14,172 nt of DNA from SG8-41 sp044867805 (GTDB taxonomy: Bacteria; Pseudomonadota; Gammaproteobacteria; Burkholderiales; SG8-41). The DNA is taken from NCBI GenBank assembly GCA_044867805.1, contig JBIOVQ010000348.1, positions 1-14,172 on the forward strand, in the 5' to 3' direction. Made by a program: the position numbers and the translations under genes. The notes below the pieces were generated by a model. It had not been told where the DNA came from. It saw only the letters and a program-made list of their open reading frames with translations, and did no database searches. Positions 11,334 through 14,172 of this stretch are shown here, in pieces (the first letter of the stretch is position 1; every line of letters begins with the position of its first letter).

Positions 11334-12569
11334 ATGCCAGTCCGCATCGCGCACAACCTCAGGCTGCTCGCGCAGCACACCGCGGGCGGCGCGCCCAACC
11401 TCGGCGAGGGCATGGCGCTGAAGATCAAGGATGGCCGGCGTTACATGTACATCGCTCACGAGCACGGGCCGGCCTGCTTCTCGATTTTCGACGTGACCGA
11501 GCCGACCGATCCGAAAATGCTGTGGCAGCTGCCGGTGCCGCACAACCGGGTGCGCGGCAACTCGCTCGCGATGCGCGGCGACATCCTGTTGATGGCCTAC
11601 CAGGCCTACGACCCGGGCGGCAAGCCCGCGGGCTTCCAGGTCTACGACATCTCGAAGCCGGCCGAGCCGCGCGAGGTCACGTTCTACGATCTGTCCGGCA
11701 ACGACAGCCACTCGGTCGGCGTGCACTACGTCTCGTTCATGGACGGGCGCTACGCGCACATCTGCGCGTCGCACCCGGATTTCGCGCCGAACCACAAGGA
11801 CGACAACCAGTTCTACCAGATCATCGATCTCGCCAATCCGGCCAGGCCGGTCGAGGTCGGGCGCTGGTGGCTGCCGGGCCAGCGGAAGGGCGACAAGGAG
11901 CCGCCGCTGGAGCACCACGTCGCGCCCGCGCTCCACTTCGGCATGCGCCCACACCACACGCTTTCCTATCCCGAACGGCCGGACCGCGCCTATATCGGCT
12001 GGATCGACGCCGGCATCGTGATTCTCGACATTTCGGACAAGGCGCGGCCGAAGCTGGTGAGCCGGCTCGACTACCACCCGCCGTTCCCCGGCTTCACGCA
12101 CACCGTGCTGCCGCTCTTCAATCGCGACCTGCTGGTCGTGACCGACGAGGCGACTGGCGACCAGGGCGTCGACTGGCCCAAGCGCTGCTGGATGGTGGAC
12201 CTGCGGCTGGAATCGAACCCGGTGATGATCTCGAGCCTGCCGACGCCACGCGACTTCGGCGACCTGCACAAGGCGGGTGGCCGCATCGGCGCCCACAACA
12301 TCCACGAGAACGAGCCCGAGCCGGGCGCCGCGAAGCTGCAGAACACGGTGGCCTCGACCTGGTTCAGCGCGGGGCTGCGCGTCTACGACATTGCCGACCC
12401 CTACCGGCCGGAAGAGATTGCCGCGTTCCTGCCGGAGACGCCGGTGGGCCAGCGCGGCTGCAGGATCAGCGATGTGTTCGTGGACGACCGCTCCATCATC
12501 TACGCCGCCGATCGCGCGCGCGGCGGGCTTTACGTGCTGGAGTACACGGGGAAACGGCCACTCAACTGA
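11334..12569 (+). CDS. LVIVD-type beta-propeller protein, His-rich
   Basis: A 411-residue protein built of repeated beta-propeller blades with the LVIVD pattern: FSIFDVTEPTDPK at 49-61, FQVYDISKPAEPR at 101-113, YQIIDLANPARPVEVG at 161-176, IVILDISDKARPKLV at 228-242, WMVDLRLESNPVMIS at 286-300, LRVYDIADPYRPEEI at 348-362 and LYVLEY at 399-404. Histidines cluster at blade edges (42/44, 126/131, 194/195/201, 207/208, 256, 321/324, including HNIHENE), which hints at a metal site. Similar proteins are annotated only as LVIVD repeat proteins; the activity is unknown to me. No signal peptide is visible, which is odd beside a secreted cytochrome. ATG 11334 has AGGA nine bases upstream. It is preceded by the di-heme cytochrome gene and followed by a heptad array pair. 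Confidence 0.85.
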   Translation: MPVRIAHNLRLLAQHTAGGAPNLGEGMALKIKDGRRYMYIAHEHGPACFSIFDVTEPTDPKMLWQLPVPHNRVRGNSLAMRGDILLMAYQAYDPGGKPAGFQVYDISKPAEPREVTFYDLSGNDSHSVGVHYVSFMDGRYAHICASHPDFAPNHKDDNQFYQIIDLANPARPVEVGRWWLPGQRKGDKEPPLEHHVAPALHFGMRPHHTLSYPERPDRAYIGWIDAGIVILDISDKARPKLVSRLDYHPPFPGFTHTVLPLFNRDLLVVTDEATGDQGVDWPKRCWMVDLRLESNPVMISSLPTPRDFGDLHKAGGRIGAHNIHENEPEPGAAKLQNTVASTWFSAGLRVYDIADPYRPEEIAAFLPETPVGQRGCRISDVFVDDRSIIYAADRARGGLYVLEYTGKRPLN

Positions 12570-12571
12570 GC

Positions 12572-12599
12572 GTCGAGGGACGAGGGTCGAGGACCGAGG
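12572..12599. repeat. Heptad array (4 units, consensus GTCGAGG), left arm
   Basis: Four 7-bp units start at 12572, 12579, 12586 and 12593, all ending CGAGG with variation in the first two bases. The array begins three bases after the stop codon of the beta-propeller gene. It faces 12612-12639 across 12 bases. It sits between two convergent genes, where it could act as a bidirectional hairpin. Confidence 0.85.
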
Positions 12600-12611
12600 G
12601 AAAACTCCTCA

Positions 12612-12639
12612 CTCGACATCCGACATTCGACATTTGTCA
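12612..12639. repeat. Heptad array (4 units, consensus TTCGACA), right arm
   Basis: Four 7-bp units start at 12612, 12619, 12626 and 12633; the first three end CGACA and the last is TTTGTCA. Reverse-complemented they read TGTCGAR, the same GTCGA core as the facing array. The array ends just before the stop codon of the convergent minus-strand gene. Confidence 0.8.
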
Positions 12640-12644
12640 TCTCG

Positions 12645-13019
12645 TTACTGCGTCGTGAGCTGAGCGGCCCGCGCCAGGTCGACAGCGCATATCCACTCCT
12701 CGCGCGTCGTGGTCCCGGCGGCGTGCGCATCCATCAGGGTGATGACCATGGCGAGCGTTTCCGAGTCGAGGGCGGCGATCTCCGCGCGCCGGAACTCGCC
12801 CTGCTGGTAGGTCAGGGCGGCCAATATGCGGGTGAGCAGGCGGGATTGCGTAAACGCCGGGTTCTTCTCGATCCTCTTCACCGCTGCTTCCAGCGGATCC
12901 CCGATTGGCGTGCCTGAACGAAAGCGGCCGACGCGCCGCAGTTCTTCCAGGAACCGGGGTATCGACAGGAGTTCGACCGCGCCGGCTGCGGGTCTCGATC
13001 CGCTGCCTTGCTCGCTCAC
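12645..13019 (-). CDS. Hypothetical protein, 124 residues
   Basis: Not recognised. The predicted product is soluble, with no signal peptide or membrane segment, and mostly helical with many Ala, Arg and Glu. Its middle (AAVKRIEKNPAFTQSRLLTRILAALTYQQGEFRRAEIAAL) looks like two amphipathic helices. The start is GTG 13019; no ATG occurs before residue 91 and no clear Shine-Dalgarno is present, because a perfect REP-like hairpin occupies 13023-13058 just upstream. It is convergent with the beta-propeller gene. Codon pattern and length make it a likely gene, but the start is uncertain. Confidence 0.65.
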   Translation of the reverse strand: MSEQGSGSRPAAGAVELLSIPRFLEELRRVGRFRSGTPIGDPLEAAVKRIEKNPAFTQSRLLTRILAALTYQQGEFRRAEIAALDSETLAMVITLMDAHAAGTTTREEWICAVDLARAAQLTTQ

Positions 13020-13022
13020 GCC

Positions 13023-13058
13023 AGCAGCCTGTCGGGCTTAGGCATCCGACAGGCTGCT
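13023..13058. repeat. REP-like hairpin A
   Basis: AGCAGCCTGTCGG (13023-13035) and CCGACAGGCTGCT (13046-13058) form a perfect 13-bp stem with a 10-base loop. The core TGTCGG-n-CTTAG-n-CCGACA is shared with hairpin B at 13194-13229 although the outer stem bases differ. This is the form of a repetitive extragenic palindrome. It lies three bases upstream of the GTG of the 124-residue gene and could mask its ribosome binding site. Confidence 0.75.
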
Positions 13059-13062
13059 AAAA

Positions 13063-13191
13063 GCAAAACCGCCTGAGGATTTCGGATGAAGCTGCGGATA
13101 AGGACCAATCTAGGCCTGCAATGTGGCATACGAGTGGGGTCGAGAACAGGTTCTCACTACCTTTTTCCCGTTTTCCTGGAGGCGGTTTTGC
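13063..13191. repeat. Long-range 12-bp inverted repeat between the two REP-like hairpins
   Basis: GCAAAACCGCCT (13063-13074) and AGGCGGTTTTGC (13180-13191) are exact inverted repeats about 105 bp apart. Between them lies a dyad GAGAAC-AG-GTTCTC (13142-13155) and no gene. Together with hairpins A and B this makes a nested palindromic block of about 207 bp. It may be a compound REP element or a small non-autonomous element. Confidence 0.6.
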
Positions 13192-13193
13192 CT

Positions 13194-13229
13194 CAGGAGT
13201 TTGTCGGACTTAGATCCGGCAAACTCCTG
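13194..13229. repeat. REP-like hairpin B after the GlsB-type gene
   Basis: CAGGAGTTTGTCGG (13194-13207) pairs with CCGGCAAACTCCTG (13216-13229), a 14-bp stem with one G-T type mismatch and an eight-base loop ACTTAGAT. It starts three bases beyond the stop codon of the minus-strand GlsB-type gene and may serve as its transcript end. There is no U tract. Confidence 0.7.
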
Positions 13230-13231
13230 GG

Positions 13232-13501
13232 CTACACGCCGTAGCGTTTGGAAAGCAGGTTGCCTAGCGCCAGGCATGCCGCAGCGCTGGCCGCAGCGAC
13301 GAACAGGGCAAACGGGCTGAAGATATTCGGGGTATCCGTGGCGGCGCCGAGCATCGGCGCCAGCACGTTCCCGCCGAAGAGGCCCCCCACCATGCCGATG
13401 ATGATCGAGAAAATCATGCCCCGTTCCTTATTGGCCTCCATGTGCGCATACCCTAGCCATCCCAGTATGCCTCCCGCCAGGACCCACATCGCGATATTCA
13501 T
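13232..13501 (-). CDS. GlsB/YeaQ/YmgE-family small membrane protein
   Basis: An 89-residue inner-membrane protein of the 'transglycosylase-associated' family, often linked to general stress responses, with no proven enzymatic role. Three hydrophobic segments are visible at about 3-19, 29-52 and 60-82. The family pattern is present: GGILGWL near the N-terminus, GMIFSIIIGMVGGLFGGNVL in the middle, and a C-terminal hydrophobic helix ending LLSKRYGV. Length is normal for the family. ATG 13501 is preceded by AGGTGA at good spacing. It stands alone between two hypothetical genes on the same strand. Confidence 0.88.
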   Translation of the reverse strand: MNIAMWVLAGGILGWLGYAHMEANKERGMIFSIIIGMVGGLFGGNVLAPMLGAATDTPNIFSPFALFVAAASAAACLALGNLLSKRYGV

Positions 13502-13653
13502 GTTTCACCTCAGGTAGAACATGAAGCAGGACCGGGCTCTCTCACGCTCCCGCTCCACTGCTTCCACTTGGCTTCAAACGATCCCGGCTCATGTCCCGCG
13601 TACGCGGAGCAGACAAATCGGTTCGTGCTGAAAAGCGCCGCAGAACTTTCGAA

Positions 13654-14010
13654 TCAAGCCCCGGTCTTGATAAGGGCTTCAATCCCCGCTACGCAGGCAC
13701 TGGATACGCCCCAGTTGGCCTTGTCCTGCCCGGGCATCCTGTCCCAGCCGTCTCTCTCGATGATGTCGGATCTGTTGTAGCTCTCCGTTCCCATGAGTTC
13801 CTTGACCTTCGTTGCGTGGTTCGGGCTTTTCATGAATTGGGCGACGCAGATCGACGCCTGGTTCGCCGCGACCGCCTGCTGGGCCAGCTTCTCCGTCGAG
13901 CCGGAGGTCGTCCACCCGCCCCATCCGAAACCGATCGTCATTGCGATGCCTGCTCCCAAAACCATCCCCCAAATTCCGTACGTTACCTTCGCATCCGTTA
14001 CGGCTGACAT
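13654..14010 (-). CDS. Hypothetical protein with one N-terminal membrane segment
   Basis: A 118-residue protein not assigned to a named family. An N-terminal hydrophobic segment (VTYGIWGMVLGAGIAMTIGFGWGGW, residues 8-32) is followed by a soluble part with two conserved-looking Cys (ICVAQF and SACVAGIEAL) that could form a disulfide, and a DGWDRMPGQ stretch. I recall similar uncharacterised proteins in rhizobia and other proteobacteria, without function. ATG 14010 is chosen because GAGAGG lies about eight bases upstream; a GTG at 14037 would add nine residues. Topology is probably one TM with the C-terminal part in the periplasm. Confidence 0.78.
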   Translation of the reverse strand: MSAVTDAKVTYGIWGMVLGAGIAMTIGFGWGGWTTSGSTEKLAQQAVAANQASICVAQFMKSPNHATKVKELMGTESYNRSDIIERDGWDRMPGQDKANWGVSSACVAGIEALIKTGA

Positions 14011-14155
14011 GGCCACACCTCTCGCGCTATCCGGCACCGGAATCGGACCGGGACCGCTATTGTTTGCGTCGCTCGAAACGCGGTCTGCCCGTTACCGAGC
14101 ATAGGTGCCCGGGCGCGGGGGGGTCTGCGAAAGCAGCTGGCCCTCGTGCGCACCC

Positions 14156-14171
14156 TGTCCGCTAGCGGACA
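14156..14171. repeat. Perfect 16-bp palindrome at the window edge
   Basis: TGTCCGCTAGCGGACA is its own reverse complement and lies about 145 bp upstream of the minus-strand gene start. It may be an operator or part of a larger repeat cut by the window end. The stretch 14011-14155 otherwise shows no gene and no clear promoter. Confidence 0.5.
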
Positions 14172-14172
14172 T

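Overview
The window is GC-rich, densely coded chromosomal DNA. It most likely comes from a betaproteobacterium (Burkholderiales/Nitrosomonadales-like, probably environmental). The main clues are a SAH-riboswitch-controlled ahcY next to metF, and a pteridine-reductase/ttcA/MidA-type methyltransferase neighbourhood that I recall from that class. The taxonomic call is inference from gene content, not from a search. No rRNA, tRNA, CRISPR array, transposase or phage gene was seen.

Layout. (1) 1-2604, methyl cycle: a SAH riboswitch whose pseudoknot strand is shared with a terminator stem, then ahcY, then metF. Between the two genes lies a 158-bp palindromic MITE-like element sitting inside a pair of 7-bp-period repeat arrays. 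(2) 2605-5010: a structured leader with a possible 32-residue leader peptide, the Mg2+ transporter gene mgtE, and an alpha/beta-hydrolase-fold gene whose nucleophile position is Gly instead of Ser. (3) 5033-8401, minus strand: in transcription order a pteridine-reductase-type SDR, ttcA, and a class V aminotransferase whose reading frame begins with a YdaS/Cro-like helix-turn-helix domain. That last gene has its own promoter, overlapped by an 8-bp direct repeat. (4) 8462-10405, plus strand and divergent: a MidA/NDUFAF7-like SAM methyltransferase closely coupled to a TauE/SafE-family exporter. (5) 10438-12569: a second copy of the 158-bp element, then a secreted di-heme cytochrome c with an internal duplication, then a His-rich LVIVD-type beta-propeller protein. 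(6) 12645-14172: three small minus-strand genes (unknown protein, GlsB/YeaQ/YmgE-type membrane protein, unknown one-TM protein) with REP-like hairpins between the first two.

How the genes fit together. AhcY removes S-adenosylhomocysteine and MetF supplies the methyl group for methionine regeneration, so region 1 is a methyl-recycling unit controlled by its own toxic by-product. The cytochrome and beta-propeller pair looks like a small redox module of unknown substrate. The other genes are housekeeping or accessory.

The most unusual signal is in the gaps. Seven short arrays, four or five units each and all with a 7-bp period, occur at four intergenic sites. The unit sequence differs at each site. 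At three sites the arrays form inverted pairs around a short spacer. A related architecture with a 10-bp period lies inside the two copies of the 158-bp element, and one of those copies appears to have inserted into a 7-bp pair.
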